64,000 bases of DNA from Gnetum montanum (GCA_015680685.1 MNCI01002932.1:738829-802828), one strand, 5' to 3'; shown: positions 22,830 through 35,571, numbered from the stretch's first letter. Notes: a model not told the origin generated them from the sequence alone. Numbers and translations are program-made.

Positions 22830-25578
22830 ATGGCCCCAAAAAGAGGTCAAGGTAGAAGCTAAACTAGAGGATAAGAACCATAACATGAAGAGTAGGAAGC
22901 TTAATCATTCAGTATCCATCAAGAAACTCCTACTATGGTACAATCCACCCAAGGAGAGGCAAAGAAACTGCAAGTGTAAGGACAATGCCTCACGTTGTCC
23001 CAAGACTACCTCCAAGCTATTAAAGAGAGGTCAATTCTAACCACAATTATTGTGAAATGAACTTTGGCATGTTCATAGAATTTACTCTTGAAATAGTAAA
23101 GACACAACTTAAGGTATCACCACTATGGCCTATCTTATTTAATAGTGGCAAATGGTACCTTGGAGAAACCTATTAGTTTGGCACAATAAGGAAGAGGACA
23201 CCATAGTCAACATTGGAGGAGTCTCATTCTCATACTCAATCAAGGTAATAGCAGAAGCTCTAAACATACCAAATGAAGGGGCAAACATAGCACATTTGTC
23301 CATAAGATTAGATGCCAAAACCAGGAAATTATGGCTAAAATGAGCATATGGAAAGGAACATAAGGGATATAGTAAGCTAACTCTAGAGGAGCGTACCTAT
23401 TTCAAAATTAGCACCTATCACTTATTCTCGACCAAAGGACTAAATAGATTATCCACTTATGCAGCCATAGGGAGTGTGATCCTGATGGGTAAATAAAATG
23501 CCAATATCGCACAATTGTACTTCATAGAAATTCAGAGGTGGTTTGAAGCAAGGAATGTAGGGAAGCCAACACTTCCATTTTCTTACCTTATCAAGAAGTT
23601 ATGCCAGCAAGCTAGAATCCTGGAATACACCAATGAAGTTCCCAAGAAAGCCCAAAATACTTCATATGTTACATTGCTTAAACCAACACCACCTAGGAAG
23701 GATCAAGGTGAAGAGAACTAAGAACAAGAGCAAGAGCTACAATAGGAGCAACAACAACAACAGTAGCAGCAATAGCAAGTTCCACCATCATTGCTGCAAG
23801 ATCACAGACCATTAATGAGTCATCTACAATAGATTACAAAAACCATCAACTGGGGAACAAGGGAGGAATCTAACCTCTATAGATTTATAGATAGTGACAT
23901 ATAGCCTATAATTTCAACATATCCTAGAAGTAGACAAATCTCATTGCATTTAGGAGGAGGGGACCAATGGTCACAACAAATCTTTGGGAACATTGCTTTA
24001 TTTCAATTGGTGCTAGAGATGGGAGAAGGAGCCACAATGATGGTAATGTAGCACCAAGATGCAATAGGAGCAGTAGAGGTGATCATTAATCATATCAAAG
24101 AGTCTTTCAAAGTACCTTTGTGTCACCAATAGATCTAACTAGAGCCAGAGATGCTCAAATGTTAGCCAAAACCTCAATGACGCTTGCTAATCATTAAGAT
24201 GTGCTTGATCAACTACTATAGACTGGACAAGTCATGGCAACACTCTTCCACATCCCAAGTGATGTCACAATAGTACAATCAGAGCTAATCACTACCAAAG
24301 AGAAACTTGTCATGGTAGAGACTAGGGTAGAGCATGTAGAAGGAGAAATCCATAGACTGTAAGAAGAGCTCACAACCTTGAGAGCTAAACATAGAGATCC
24401 CACACATATTGTTGCACCTAACTAGATACAACAGTTCAAAATAGAGTAGATGAATAGTCTAATTGAGGATAATAAACAAATGAAAATGGAGAAGGAGATG
24501 TGGTGTGGAATGTCTTCATGGTAGAAGCACAAACTTATGCACATGCTAAGGCACTCATCACAGTCCAGGAAGAAAATAAATAACTTTCTACCAACATTAT
24601 GAGGTTGACCATTGTAGAGAAACATAAAAATATCCTAGATGAAAGCATCCACAAGTTAAGAGAATAATTGGTGAGGGTCAATTAAGACATGAGACACCTC
24701 ATAAGAGAAAATAGAATCCTCTCAATGGAGGAGGTATGCACCATCCATTAAAAATCAACTATCGAAATTAGTGCATGGAAGAACGAGGTAAAGAAACATA
24801 AAAGACTCAAAGAACACTTCCATGATAAGGTGGGAATTTACAAGTAGATTAATAAAAAAGAGATCTAGATGATCAAAGTGAGAATCAGCTCCATATCAAC
24901 ACAAAATCCTGATTGGCAATCCATCTTGGATAGCTATGCCCATGTTCACCAAGCAGAAGTGAAAAATAAAGACCTGTAGATCGAGGACCTAAAAGAGTAC
25001 ATGGGGTTATCCAACCTCCATTATGCTAACTTGGCCATGTTAATAGCAAGTAGGCCCAAAATGAGCTAGAATAGCAAGTAGCAGCCACATATGCCTTATA
25101 TGAGAAAGAGTTTATGGATTAGAAAGATGCTTTACAAAAACTCCAAGTCACAAACTCTAAATTAGAAGTAGTCAAGGCTAACTACCAAGGGTAGAAAGAC
25201 ATCATAGCAAACTTGGCTAGAAGATTATCAGACTATTATAAGTTACATGAAAAGGTGAGAGCATTCAAAGAGGAGAGGAGGTGGTTTGCAACTTGGTATG
25301 TTAAGGCTAATCAAATTTTTCTGCAATTGCTATATCCATGAGATGTATCGACTTCATCACACATTACACAACAAGCAAGAGTGGTGCATGACCCAAGAAT
25401 GAAAGAAGAAAAGCTCCAAGCACTCTTGAATCGATACAAATTCCAAAAGCATGGCAACAAGGGAAAAGAATCATGGAAGAGCCATCGCCACCAGGAACCA
25501 CATAAACTACATCAAGCTTCACCAAATTTTATTTTTTGTCAAAGTTGTCATGTCATGTTCTATGTAAATGTTTTGTAA
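22830..25578 (+). pseudogene. Degenerate coiled-coil 3' ORF of element C
   Basis: Begins MAPKRGQGRS and ends near 25578. An N-terminal globular part has SYSIKVIAEALNIP (23230-23270) and TLPFSYLIKKLC (about 23572-23604). A Gln-rich linker follows (23725-23780), then a long heptad-rich coiled-coil region including ILSMEEVCTIH near 24720. It ends with MKEEKLQALLNRY (25399-25440). It stands between the integrase position and the 3' LTR, like the env-like ORF of Athila elements. No signal peptide or membrane segment is visible. The LPFPxLIxxLC motif recalls the 'putative plant transposon protein' domain; this is from memory. Confidence 0.6.
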
Positions 25579-25702
25579 AACACCACTGCAGCATTCGAGA
25601 GTCATGTGTATAGTAGTTAGTGTCATGTAAATCTACCTCTGAATTTTGTAAAGAACTCTATCCTCATTTTGTTTTAACTTGAGGATAGGTCTTCAGTGAG
25701 TC

Positions 25703-25711
25703 GTGGGGGTA
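25703..25711 (+). other. Polypurine tract of element C
   Basis: GTGGGGGTA directly before the LTR; the same GGGGGTA end precedes the LTRs at 49463 and 58059 and, in minus orientation, those at 1563, 38028 and 60697. Confidence 0.7.
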
Positions 25712-26591
25712 TAATAAATCATGATTTCAATAGCTATAATATCGAGAATTTGATATCAAAGCTACGATATCAGATCCTTGATATTGAGGCACAAGCTTCA
25801 ATGTTAGATATTTGATATCACTCCACACGTGCCTACCTATAAATAAGACACTTAGGCATATGGTCAAGGAACTTTTCATTCCAACCTTAGGTAAACTCTT
25901 GTAGTTTGTTTTAGTAGTTTAAGCAATAGAGAGTGAATGCTTGAAGTGTGATGTTAGTAGTTTTTCATAGTTTTTATTCAAATGAGATGTACTTGGACAT
26001 AGTTCATGATAGAAATAAAGATCAAGATTGCTTTTCATCATTGCAGCATACACTTAGCTTTATTGTTTTACTTAGCATAATTCTTATTATTTTCCTAGTT
26101 TAATCATTTACATTTCCATGTTACTTTCATTGTTCATAGTAAAGCGAAATGAGTATGACTAGTTTTGAGTGTTAAGTGTAATCGTTTAGTAATTGAGTAG
26201 TGGTTTCACTTGATTCTCTTAGAAGCGAACTCTCTTGGTAATCCCAATAACAATTACATGAGCCCAAGGCATGTACAACAAGGCAAAAATGAATGCTCAT
26301 TGCTCTAGGTGAGAGTATATTGTTTTACTATTTTTCTTAGACTTAGTAATCTTTTCGCACTTTACCATCATAGCTATGAGTTATGGCCTACCAACATCAA
26401 TATATCATGCACCTCGCTAAGAGCTAAACCATACACATAGATTATACTAACTCCACTTTGGAAGACAACAATCTCAAACTTTAACCAATTACTAGCATAA
26501 TCACATTACCTCATCCATAGAATTCAACTAGGCTATGTGTGAACACTTGTATCTTGCATGGTTGGATGTTGGACTACTCCACTACTCATCG
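25712..26591 (+). repeat. 3' LTR of element C
   Basis: 880-base LTR starting TAATAAATCATGATT (decayed TGATGAATCATCATT) and ending CTCATCG. The TATA box CTATAAATAAG is near 25833-25843, preceded by GATATC-type words (25740-25820). AATAAAGATCAAG (about 26012) could serve as polyadenylation signal. It ends directly against gag sequence of element D. Confidence 0.85.
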
Positions 26592-28190
26592 ATAAACATT
26601 GCAGAGGCTGTTAAGCTACCAACAAGGCACATGAAGGATAGCCAAATCACATGGTTGGATATGAATAATATTTCTAAGTTCGAAGGAGGATATAATTCAA
26701 ATCTGTAAAATCACTTGCAAGCATTTGACGATATCTATGCCTTACAGAATGTGGGAAATAAATGGTAAAAATTAAAGCTATTTCCTAAGACACTCATCAA
26801 AGAAGCTAAAATTTGTTACTGGTCCTTGGAATTGGAATCAATCCAAAGATGGAGTATGATGCTTAAATTATTCAATGACAAGTACTAAATAGACTCTCGA
26901 TGCCCAACTTGAGAAGGTAAATCCAATGATGGAAACAGGAAACTCATGAATCCTTTTAGGTAGCCATGAGCATGTACTACTTCTTATTGCATCAATGCTC
27001 AAGCCATGGCTCTTTCCAAAGGGATCAAATGTGTCATATCATAGATGGCATTCGAATTGAAACAAGGAGAACTCTTGAGGTCTATGTGTAAGGGATGCTT
27101 TCAAAGCTAAGGGTCCATCAAATCCAAAGGCTAATTAAGCAAGTGGCTAAGGAAGAGGGTGAAATAAAAAAGAGAGAAAGTATAGAAGAGTATAATAGGG
27201 ATCCATCCCTTCACAAGAGAGAGGTCTGTATCTATGACAATGAGGAGGAGGCACCACTTGATGAAGTGGTGTAATGAAAAACCTTACTAATTTGAAAATC
27301 TATCTCTAAAATATTGGCCAAAGTTGATAAAATGTGAAACTCCTTTGATGAAAAATTTCAAACTTCTCTAAGAATTACTAAGGAGGATAGAGATCAAGGA
27401 GATAGTGGTCATGATAGCAGGAAGAAAAAGGAAGCTAAACGTGACCATCGTAAGGCTAAGGGTAAGGCTGTTACAGTAGAAGAGGTTGCAAATTCCAAAT
27501 CTTATGAGGGGCGTGACATCTTTTAGTATGAGCATCCTAAGGAATGTTTTCCTATTGTGTCTTACTTATAAGAATCTAGGATGTATGCCTTAAATCCTAA
27601 ATTGGCCAAATGGCAAGCACCTAGGAGCTTGCCTTATCCTCAAGGTAACTATTGATAGTTTCACCAACAAGCCTACTATCTGAGTGAAGCACCACCTCAG
27701 CCTCATGGGCAATACCCATAGTCATGGGGGATGTCACCTCCAAGGTAACATTAGCCTTACCAACAACCAAATCCTTATGGGTACTATGTTCAACAACCTA
27801 TCTCTCCATGTAACCCTTGTAGTCATGCTTTGTTTCAATACCACTACTATGCTCTTGAATATTACAAAGTACCATCTCTAAGGGGGGAGTCCTAATTTCC
27901 TTATTACTATCCTCATCATTCCACTCTTGCACCTTCACCTATAACTCCTCTTCCATCTCCTCCATCTAAGAAAGTAGAAATACCAACCCAACCACAACAA
28001 AGAAATACCACAAGGGCCATGAACTTACAACTGGCTCCTTAGCTAAGTGGTTCTAACACTAAGCCTAAAAAGATCATTCCTTAGAATTAATAGCCAAAAA
28101 AGCCCTCAACTACTAGCCCTACGTCTCCTACATTCTTTAAAATGTCTCTTGAGAACCCTTCAAAATAAAATGCTTCCAAATTTCATACTA
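26592..28190 (+). pseudogene. Degenerate, 5'-truncated gag of element D
   Basis: Starts inside gag at the codons equivalent to the IAEAV word that follows DDDEPLLAT in the relatives. Readable parts include WLDMNN near 26655, LKLFPKTL near 26775, IEEYNRDPS near 27187, and YALNPKL near 27585. The knuckle near 27505-27545 has lost most Cys ligands (GRDIF, then a stop). A Pro/Gln-rich tail runs to about 28180. At least ten stops break it. Confidence 0.75.
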
Positions 28191-29100
28191 TAATGTTGAC
28201 CCATGCGATGACTAATTAGATTAAGGCCAACCATCTTCCCAGGAAGAGATTTGATCCTAGGAGTTCCCTCATCTATGTGTAGATCATGGAAAATGAACCT
28301 TATAAGGATCTTCTAGACTCAAGTTCTGGAGTTAACTTAATATCACAAGAAATGTACAAAGCCTATAACCTACTTCCACTCAAAAAGAGAATCATTCACT
28401 TAGAATTTGTAGATTAGTCCATCACTGTCCCCTTGGGATTGATGAAGGACATTGTGATCGCTGTCTGTGGGTGGTCCTATCTTGCTGACTTCTTGGTGAT
28501 GCATGTGGATAACTGCAGAGGGGATTTTCCTACCATTATGGGAAGAGCATGGTTGAGTACCATTGATGCAAAATTAAGGATACAAGATCTCTCCTTGGAG
28601 ATTTCTAAGAAGAATGAATTTAACAAGATTAAGAAGAAGTGTGTTCCATGTATCACATACAATGACACATGGTGCCACTGTGTGTAAAAATTATGGATAG
28701 TAGAAAGCACAACACTCAAAGCATGCTGGTAGTATGTAGATGTCACGAAAATTCAAAGGTTCTTATATGTAGCATCCAAAAAATACGAGGACACCCAATG
28801 ACTAAAAGTTGAAACAAAGGCCAACTCAATAATGTACATGCAACCAACCAAGAGCCTCACAAGATGTTATGTAGAAAACATGGACTAAATAGAGTGGATC
28901 CATTGCTAACTCTATGAAGAACAAGGTGAAATCAATTGGGAAGAGTTGGAGATCCCTAAAACCTTCAAGTATGAGCTCCTTGAGCTAAAATCTCTACTGG
29001 CTGGGATGGAATATGCTTTTCTAAACAATGGAAAACTAGTTATCATTAATGTCAATCTTGCTCCCTTGTAGAAAAAGAAGTTGTTCGAAGTTATCAACAA
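28191..29100 (+). pseudogene. Protease and linker of element D
   Basis: Active-site region LLDSSSGVNLIS near 28310-28345 keeps the catalytic Asp. The 84-codon open stretch 28433-28687 covers DIVIAVCGWSYLADFLV and IMGRAWLSTID, typical of Athila-type proteases. A linker with stops follows, up to the RT domain, including WEELEIPKTFKYELLELK near 28938-28993. The only large open piece is too short for a working enzyme. Confidence 0.75.
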
Positions 29101-29794
29101 ATGGCCAACAATCTTTGCTTGGTCATATCATGAGCTCATAGGAATCAATCCTAGGATATGCCAACATAGGATCTATATAGACTCCTCCATAAAACCAAAG
29201 ATGTAGCTACAAATGAGATTGAATCCCAAGCTCAAGCAGATCATCAAGGAAGAAATTTAGTAACTCCTCAAAGCAGGGTTCATTTATCCCATTGCAAATA
29301 GTAAGTGGGTTAGTCCACTTATCATAGCATCAAAGAAAGGAGGCAAGTGGAGGATCTGTATTGATTTGAGGCTATTGAACATGGCTACATACAAGGATCA
29401 CTTTTCTTTGCAATTTGTGAATCAAGTGTTGGATACCATGGTAGGGCATTGCTACTATAGCTTTTTGGATGGTTATAATGGCTATAACCAAATCCAAATT
29501 ATGCTAGAAGATTAGGCCAAAACAACATTCACAAGTCCTTGGGGAACTTTTGCATATCGAAAGATGCCCTTCAGCCTATGCAATGCTCTTACTACATTCC
29601 AATGCTTGGTCCCCAGTATCTTCCAATAGTAGATTAGTAGTGAGGTGGAAGTCTTCATGGATATCTTCTCCACCTACAGGGATAGTTTTGAGCAAGCCTT
29701 GAACCATCTAGAGCAAGTGCTTAAATAATGTGTGGAGACCAACCTTAGGGTCAACTGGCAGAAGAGCCATTTGATGGTTTAAGAAGGCATTTTC
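29101..29794 (+). pseudogene. Reverse transcriptase of element D
   Basis: Reads through PKLKQIIKEEI, KWRICIDLRLLN, FLDGYNGYNQIQI and FTSPWGTFAYRKMPF, with stops in between. A TAG (29513-29515) stands where the copy in EG reads Gln. The catalytic box is FMDIFSTY (about 29656-29680) instead of FMDDFSTY, so the second metal-binding Asp is lost. The C-terminal part ends in NWQKSHLMV. Confidence 0.85.
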
Positions 29795-30480
29795 TTGGGG
29801 CACCGTATTTCTAGTAAGGGAATCGAGGTAGACCTAGAAAAGATAAGGGTCATCCAAGGAATCACCAGACATCCTGAAACTATTAAAGATGTGAGGTCAT
29901 TCCTTGAACACACTGGTTATTATAGGCACTTTATTAAGAACCTTTTAAAAATTGCCAAACTATTGGTGGAGCTCACAAAGAAGGATGCAGCATTTATTTG
30001 GGCTAAGGAATGTGAGCATGCATTCCAGCACCTCAAGCAGAAGCTCATAGAAACACTAATCCTACAAGCTTCAGATTGCTCTAGACTATTCCATATCAAG
30101 ATGGATACATCCAATTATCTGTTAGGATCTGTGCTTACACAACTAGATGATAAAAAAATGTCCTTATTATATGTATTGTGCAATTAGGAGCATTGTGGAT
30201 GCATACCAAAATTACACCACCGCTGAAAAAGAACTCATGGCAGTGTTGTATGCTCTAGAGAAATTCAAGCACTATGTGCTTGGATATAAGATGTTTGTGC
30301 ACATAAACCATAGTGCTATCAGGTTCCTCATGAATAAACCAATGGTGAGTCTTCATGTTATATGATGGCTAGTGATTTTGTAAGAGTTTGATTTGATGAT
30401 GATGTATAGAAAGGAAATTGAGAACATGGTAGCTCACCACTTGTCTTGGTTACGATGGGATAACAAGGAGGAGGAGAGCA
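29795..30480 (+). pseudogene. RNase H region of element D
   Basis: Starts GHRISSKGIEVDLEKIRVIQ, with RSFLEHTGYYRHFIKN in the connection. RNase H itself has FHIKMDTSNYLLG (first Asp kept), TTAEKELMAVLYALEKF (Glu kept) and HINHSAIRFLMNK, where the usual Asp before His is Asn (30306-30308). The last active-site motif reads AHHLSWLRW instead of ADHLS. A frameshift lies near 30150-30190. Confidence 0.8.
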
Positions 30481-31920
30481 CACTCTCAAAACAATTTCCT
30501 TATGAACTCTTCCTTGCTAGTATTGTGAACGAACAAGACCCCAAGGAGATCAATTAGTACAAGAAAATCCTATCCTACCTACTCATTCAAGAGATGCCAC
30601 AGGGATGGGAAAACAAGAAGAAATAACAGTTTCTTCACCAAGTCAAACATTTCATGGAGATTAATGACAACCTTTACAAGGTTTGCGTAGATGGCCTAGT
30701 TAGATGATGCATTCCTAATGTTGATCAATTGTGAGTCCTCCAAGATGCACATGAGGACCCTTATGGAGGCCACTATGTTGGGAGGAAAATGACCATTAAG
30801 ATCCTCATGGCATGATATTATTGGTTGACACTTTTCAGGAATACACATCACTTCGTCTGCTCCTGTGATAGATCTCAATGAGATGGAGGGATGACTACTT
30901 GTATCAAAGGACTCAAATAGTGGATCCAACCATTAGAACCTTTCAACCTCTAGGGAATTAACTTTATGGGGTCTATCAATCCCATTTCCAATGGAAAGGC
31001 CTACATAATTATAGTTTTTAACTACTATATGAAATGAATAGAAGCTATGTCCATTATCGATTGTACATCCTCTATGGTGGCCTAGTTTGTACAATAATAT
31101 ATTGTAAATAGGTTTGGCATGCCAAGGGCACTTATTTCTAATAATGGAACATACTTCACAAGCATCACTTTTTGTAAACTCATGCAATGCTTGGAGGTTG
31201 AGCATAAATTAACAACTCCATACCACCACTAAGCTAATAGTCAAGCTAAAGTTACTAATAGAGAGATAACCAAAATACTAACAAGAATAGTCAGTAAATA
31301 TAGGAGAGACTGGAGCTCTAAACTCAAAAATGCCCTTTGGGCTTATTGTTTAACTTGAAAACTTCCTATAGGATACTCTCCTTATGAGCTCATGTATGGA
31401 AAGCTCCCAATACTTCCTATCTAAAAAGAACTCTATGCACTATCAACTGCATGTAACATTAACCTAGACCTAAGTCTAGCACAGAAAGAACAATTGATGA
31501 ATCTCAACATGCTAGATGAGAATTGATTAGTGGACCTTTCATCCAACGAAGTGCACAAGGCATAAAATAAATAATGAAATGACCTAAGAATTAGGAATGT
31601 TAAATTTCAATCAGAAGATAAGGTGCTCTATTAGAATCCCATGCATGTACCCAAATAAACTAAGTTTAAAATGTTATGGGAGCATCTTTATATCATCTAT
31701 GAAATCTTTCCATCTAAGGTTATGTTAATTTACCAACCTAACAACCCAAATAAGAAACTATTAGTCAACCCTCAACAAATCCAGCCNGTGTTGATACTTT
31801 TCATGTTAACAGGCAATGAGTCCACATCATCCATCACTCCACCTAACTCTATGGTGTTTCCTTGTTTTGGAAATATGAGGTCCCTTCTTAATAAGAACTT
31901 ATAATGAACTGGTGACCTTT
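30481..31920 (+). pseudogene. Integrase of element D
   Basis: Has the HHCC-type zinc region (about 30745-30880) and a DDE core in which all three acids are lost: GINFMGSI (Asn, 30959-30961), ISNNGTYF (Asn, about 31135-31160) and QAKVTNREI (Lys, about 31245-31270). Each is a G-to-A change of GAC, GAT or GAA. The C-terminal part with SSKLKNALWAY and PIGYSPYELMYGKLP is well preserved. The tail ends near a single unresolved base (about 31787), where about 460 bases present in F are absent. Confidence 0.85.
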
Positions 31921-33421
31921 ATACTTTCCAAACTTTGAATGAATTAAGTGGATTGACAAGGCTGTAACTTCAAAGGGATTTGTCACATTTGTACCTACCT
32001 ACCATCTGAGTTACATGAGTGTTTTCATGGATTTCTCACCATTTTGCTATCAACCAATAATAGGAAGCAAAGTCTTTGCATGGTGTGGTTCCCATTTAAA
32101 AAAAAACAATAAAAATGGAAATTCAAAGCACATCCCTTAGACACAATAATGGGCTACAAGCACTAGTTATGGGGCTAAAAAGACATGTTTCCTATGCCTG
32201 AAGACATCCCTCTAAATAAGGCCTTCTTCACTTTCTGCTTCTCTTTTCTTCTTCTTTAGGAATGATGAGTGGTCTATGGGGATGTCCTTGTTTCTTGGAG
32301 GTGGAATGATCTAAAGTGTCAATGCAAAGTCACTAGTAGTGGATGGTCTTGATTTGAACTAAGCAAAGGAGGTTCTCAAGTCATATTTAATTACCTCTTC
32401 CACAAGGGACTTCATGTGACCACCATGGAGAACTTCATTCCATACTCTCTCATCCACCAATTCATTCCATAAACCACTTCACTACCTCTTTTCATGATTG
32501 TTTCAACAAGTTCATTAGTATATAGTTGATATTCTTTGATGACTTCTTTGGTTATTTAGTCTTTAATGATCCACAACCATTAATAATCCTTAGGGTCCAT
32601 AAACTTCTTGGGTTGAGGGCATGCAAGGGCATTAAGGGTATGAGCCTACTATGAGAAAGATTTACTTGCATACTCCTTGGTTAGGATGATTAAATTCCTT
32701 ATCCCTTAGCCATTGCACTCTTAAATCCTATGCATTCCATAATGATTACATCCAATTTTTCACTTCATGACCAATAATCTCCTAAAAATCTTCATTTTCC
32801 ATGTATTCCAAGACCTCTTCAACATTCCCCATTATTCTAGGCTTCTTTGGCTTCCTCTAGACTTCAATTTCATTGAAAACTCCTTATTTTTACTTAGTTT
32901 TTTATGTGGAAAAATTTTATCCTATAGCTATGTTGATGCATCCTTGTCAATGCATCCTCATCATGATAAAAATACTTTAAATAGTGGTGGGGACTTAGTC
33001 ATTTTTTCACATTTTCCATTTAATGCCAAAGGAGTTTTTGTAGTTTTCTGAGTCCAAAGCCTTCCTAAGCCTATAACTTTCGAACCACTTATTCGATTCA
33101 CTCCTTTTTTCAATCCTATAACTACCGAAGGTGAGCTTTACATCGTGGGGGCCATAAGCCATAGGTTTTTTATAGATTTTTTTTTTGAAATTTTTCTAAC
33201 TCCCAAAAGGTTTAATGAATAAAATAATATTAAACATCACAATTTCATCAAAGTTAAACGTTACCAATGAAGTATGGTAGCTATCAAACTAAAATAATAT
33301 TAAAATACTCAATCTGCCATAATCACAACTTAGCCTAAGTGTAACTAATCAAAGAAGATAAGGTATTCAGTGTTCTAAGTTACACATCAAATGCTAATCT
33401 TTGGTCATGTTGTGATTACCA
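31921..33421 (+). other. Non-coding 3' region of element D
   Basis: No coding region. It holds the shared blocks: ACTTCAAAGGGATTTGTCAC (about 31968), GACATGTTTCCTATGCCT (about 32182), and GGGCATTAAGGG (32627-32638) with its inverted repeat. It ends at the ATG of the 3' ORF. Confidence 0.6.
32621..32671 (+). other. Inverted repeat around the GGGCATTAAGGG block, element D
   Basis: ATGCAAG (32621-32627) pairs with CTTGCAT (32665-32671). Compared with C, the second stem position changed from an A/T to a G/C pair on both sides. Confidence 0.5.
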
Positions 33422-35571
33422 ATGCCATCAAGACCCAAAAGAGGATAGGAGGAAGGACCATCCCAACCAAGAGATAAGCAACCTAGAGGAGGAAGGGACC
33501 AATAGCAGTAGTAGTCCCATGAGGAAGTAGTAGAAACACATGCAACGAGGCCTCTTTAGGAGGAGCCCAAGGTGGATTTTGTCCAGTAGATTCCAACAAC
33601 TAAGATTGGGTAATCACAATGGGACAAGGTGCTTGGCCTTAAACCAAACCTAGAAGTCAGTTTGACTAAAGCTTGCCTAAAGCATATTCATTTCAAGGAT
33701 GTTCAAGGTGTAATTCTTCAAGAACTAAACTTTGGCCCTTTCTTAGACCTAGCACCAGAAGAGGCTAAAACACAACTACAGACCTCTCCCATGTGGCCTA
33801 TCCTCACTTCTAGTGGGGAGTGGTACATGGAAGAGACATACCTCTTCTAGAGCAATAGGCAAGCAGATACCATAGTGAAGATAAAGAAAATCAGTGTGTC
33901 TTACTCTATGAAGGCCATTGCAAAGGCCCTTGGGTTGTCGGATGCTGGGGTAACCTTAGTAAAAATCTCAACACATGCAAACCTTGAAGTGAAGAAAAAA
34001 TGGATCCAGTGGTGCTACGAAGTGGACCATAAGGAGTATGGTGCATTCATTAGGGGAGAGAGGGCAGACTTCAAAATTACAGCCTACCACCTCAACCTAA
34101 TGATGAGGCTAAGTAAAATCACTGCCTTCTCTATCCATGTATGTGCCGTTCTAAGCAGTAAATTCCTTGTTAACCTCCTGCAGCTCATATTCCTTGAAAT
34201 TAAGAAGTGCTTCAAATAAAATGTGTATGGAAGGAAGACACTACTCTTTCTATGCCTAATCAAAAAATTATGTAAAAGAGGAGGCATAGACCACTATGCT
34301 AATAACACCCTTTGTCATGCTCCTGCTGCCTCTTGGCATAAGATGATGAAGGATAAGGCATCCACCAAGCTACAAGAAGAGAAGCAGTGACCACCACCAT
34401 CCATTTAAGAAGAAATAACACCAAAGGCTTGTACTACCATTGAGCAAACACACAAGATTCATCAGCAACTCCTATACTAGCAGTAGGTAGGATTGAGTGG
34501 TGGTAAACCATTAGTCTACTGGCCAATGTTGAACCATCCTAACAAAGTTACCAAAACCATTAGCTAGTTGAAGGAGATTGCACCAGTATTTTTTGCCCAA
34601 AAGATGAAAATGTCTGCAAGGTTAGATCCTAGTGCTTGAGAAGTGACAGTGTCCCTTTTAGGACAACAATAATTCCTAGAAATTTCTAGGAATTCCACCA
34701 CTTTCCCAATGCACTTGGAGAAAACAAGGCGTAACTACCTTGGTGATGTAGCACCAAGGGAAAGAGACAATGGTAGAGGTGGTGGCTAATCATGTGGTAG
34801 AAGCATTGATTGCTCCTACAACCTTCATGTCAGATATTGCTACACTCAGGGATGTACAAATGTCTGCAAGAGTAGCCAAGAGTAGATGAGGATGTGCTAG
34901 ACCAACTTGTGGAAACTAAGAAACTACTTCTAGAGATCTTTGATCTTTCAAATACAATCATTGCAATCTAGTTTGAGCTACTAGAATCTAAGGGCTAGAT
35001 CATCATCATCAATGTCCAACTCGAGGTAGCCACTTTTGAAAATAGATGATTGGCTACTGAGGTTGCAAAATTGAGAGCCTTGTTAGCTAATCCCACTACT
35101 CTTAGCCAAGATGTAACAAGGTATGAAGCTTTTCTACAACTTTAAAATAAGCTAAGAGAGGTTGAGAGAGAAAAGGAGGAGGTGATCTTTGACACATCCC
35201 TCTCAGAGGTTGTAGTCTCCAACACTGAGAGGACTTGTCAGAAGTCTATAAGGAGAACATAGTTTTGACCAAAGACATTCATTGCATACAGAATGTTGAG
35301 ACATAAAAAAAATGATAGAATTTCTGTGACAACAGTAGGAGTAGCTTACCAAGGTGAACTTGGATTTGAGGAGGTTGGTAGCTAAGAATTGTAATCTCTC
35401 AATGGAGGAGTTCTGTACTCTTCACCAAAAAATAGCAATGGAGGTAGCTACTTGGAAAAATGAGGCCTTGACATTTGAACGAGTAAAAAATCATTACAGG
35501 GATCAAGTTGGGCTCCTTAAGGAGGTGAATGAAAATGCAATTCAACTAGCAAAGGAAAAAGTGAGCAAGGT

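Larger units (their letters stand above)
16573..26591 (+). mobile_element. Element C, Athila-like retrotransposon without RT or integrase
   Basis: Plus-strand element: truncated 5' LTR 16573-17127, primer-binding site 17128-17148, gag from 17263, protease remnant, region X, 2-kb non-coding stretch, coiled-coil 3' ORF 22830-25578, polypurine tract 25703-25711 and 3' LTR 25712-26591. RT, RNase H and integrase are missing between protease and the non-coding stretch, as in B. The first roughly 330 bases of the 5' LTR are missing, so no left target-site duplication can be read. The right end abuts the truncated gag of element D. Confidence 0.8.

Noticed and set aside
25712-26591. 5' LTR of element D
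   Set aside because: It belongs to C (polypurine tract and 3' ORF end precede it), differs in type from D's 3' LTR, and is not followed by a primer-binding site.
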